Origin: an uncultured Acidimicrobiaceae bacterium
GTDB lineage: Bacteria > Actinomycetota > Acidimicrobiia > Spongiisociales > UBA5794
Length of the DNA stretch: 64,000 nt
Direction: 5' to 3'
Assembly: GCA_947259365.1 (NCBI GenBank)
Contig: CAMYMC010000035.1
Coordinates: 1 to 64,000 of the forward strand
The notes below the pieces were generated by a model that saw nothing but the letters and a program-made list of their open reading frames with translations, searched no databases and was not told where the DNA came from. Positions 63,629 to 64,000 of this stretch are shown one piece after another (positions within the stretch are counted from its first letter, which is position 1; the number at the start of each line of letters is the position of its first letter). The position numbers and the translations under genes are program-made.

Positions 63629-64000
63629 GGGCGCTCGTTGCGATGTCCGGCGGTGTCGACTCGTCCGTCGCCGCGGCGCTCATGCTCGAGGCCGGTCACG
63701 AGGTCGTCGGGGTGACGCTCAAACAGTGGGTGGGTCCCGGCGGTGCGATGCCGGTCGCCGGCTGCTGCACCGTCGCGGACGCCGAGGACGCCCGGATGGT
63801 GGCCGGGCGTCTCGGCATCCCCTACTACGTCCTCGACTACGTCGACGAGTTCCGCGCCGCCGTCGTCGACGCCTTCGCCTCCGAGTACGCCGCCGGCCGC
63901 ACTCCGAACCCGTGCGTCGAGTGCAACCGTCGGGTGCGGTTCCGGGCGCTTCTGGCGAGAACCGACGAGCTCGGCTGCGACGTGCTCGTGACCGGGCACC
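63625..64000 (+). CDS. mnmA: tRNA 2-thiouridylase MnmA, 5' part (cut by window end)
   Basis: Thiolates U34 of tRNAs for Lys, Glu and Gln. Only about 125 residues are in the window: the PP-loop VAMSGGVDSSVAAALMLEAG at the start, CCTVADAEDARMVAGRLGIP, and NPCVECNRRVRF with the first catalytic Cys. The GTG start overlaps the desulfurase stop. The gene has no stop codon in the window. Confidence 0.93.
   Translation, partial: MRALVAMSGGVDSSVAAALMLEAGHEVVGVTLKQWVGPGGAMPVAGCCTVADAEDARMVAGRLGIPYYVLDYVDEFRAAVVDAFASEYAAGRTPNPCVECNRRVRFRALLARTDELGCDVLVTGH

Overview
The window is a 64-kb piece of a very GC-rich, gene-dense chromosome. It most likely comes from an actinobacterium, possibly Acidimicrobiia or a relative (inference). 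Support for this includes the order hom-thrC-rho-rpmE-prfA-prmC-tsaC-glyA-atp operon, an Arg-rich insert in Rho, a nickel superoxide dismutase with its maturation protease, a Nudix-phosphohistidine phosphatase protein next to ppk1, a MurA with Asp in place of the catalytic Cys, and many promoters in which a TANNNT box lies 6-9 nt before the start codon (leaderless transcription). No tRNA, rRNA, insertion sequence, prophage or CRISPR array was seen. No stretch over 300 bases lacks a gene.

Layout: 0-10 kb holds threonine biosynthesis (thrB is absent), Rho, ribosomal protein L31, release factor 1 and its methylase, tsaC and glyA. 10-17.2 kb is a complete F-type ATP synthase operon, but the gamma gene is interrupted by a frame-breaking deletion. 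17-24.5 kb carries archease-RtcB RNA ligase, an M23 peptidase, two polysaccharide glycosyltransferases and pdxH. 24.5-31 kb carries KorAB 2-oxoacid:ferredoxin oxidoreductase (korA is also frame-broken), an amidase, a DUF3048 lipoprotein and an AlkD-like protein. 31-42 kb carries a penicillin-acylase-family Ntn hydrolase, the sodN/sodX pair, MurJ, a coupled four-gene ABC transporter operon and an EamA permease. 43.0-48.4 kb is a bacterial microcompartment (BMC) operon. 48.4-64 kb carries two lipoproteins, an M15 peptidase, pgl, ppk1-mutT1-like, a second rpiB, murA, nfu, an enoyl-CoA hydratase, hydrolases, an alcohol dehydrogenase, a cysteine desulfurase and the start of mnmA.

The most interesting system is the BMC operon: rpiB-like, deoC, BMC-T, BMC-H, BMC-P, acylating aldehyde dehydrogenase, BMC-T, BMC-P, BMC-P. 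It matches the SPU (sugar-phosphate-utilising) class, whose physiological substrate is, to my knowledge, not firmly established. All three enzymes carry an N-terminal amphipathic helix plus linker resembling an encapsulation peptide. The RpiB-like enzyme has Asp118 where canonical RpiB has its catalytic Cys, while a second rpiB outside the operon keeps the Cys. A wHTH/coiled-coil protein is divergently transcribed from the operon and is a candidate regulator. The operon encodes no cofactor-recycling enzyme (no PduL or alcohol dehydrogenase).
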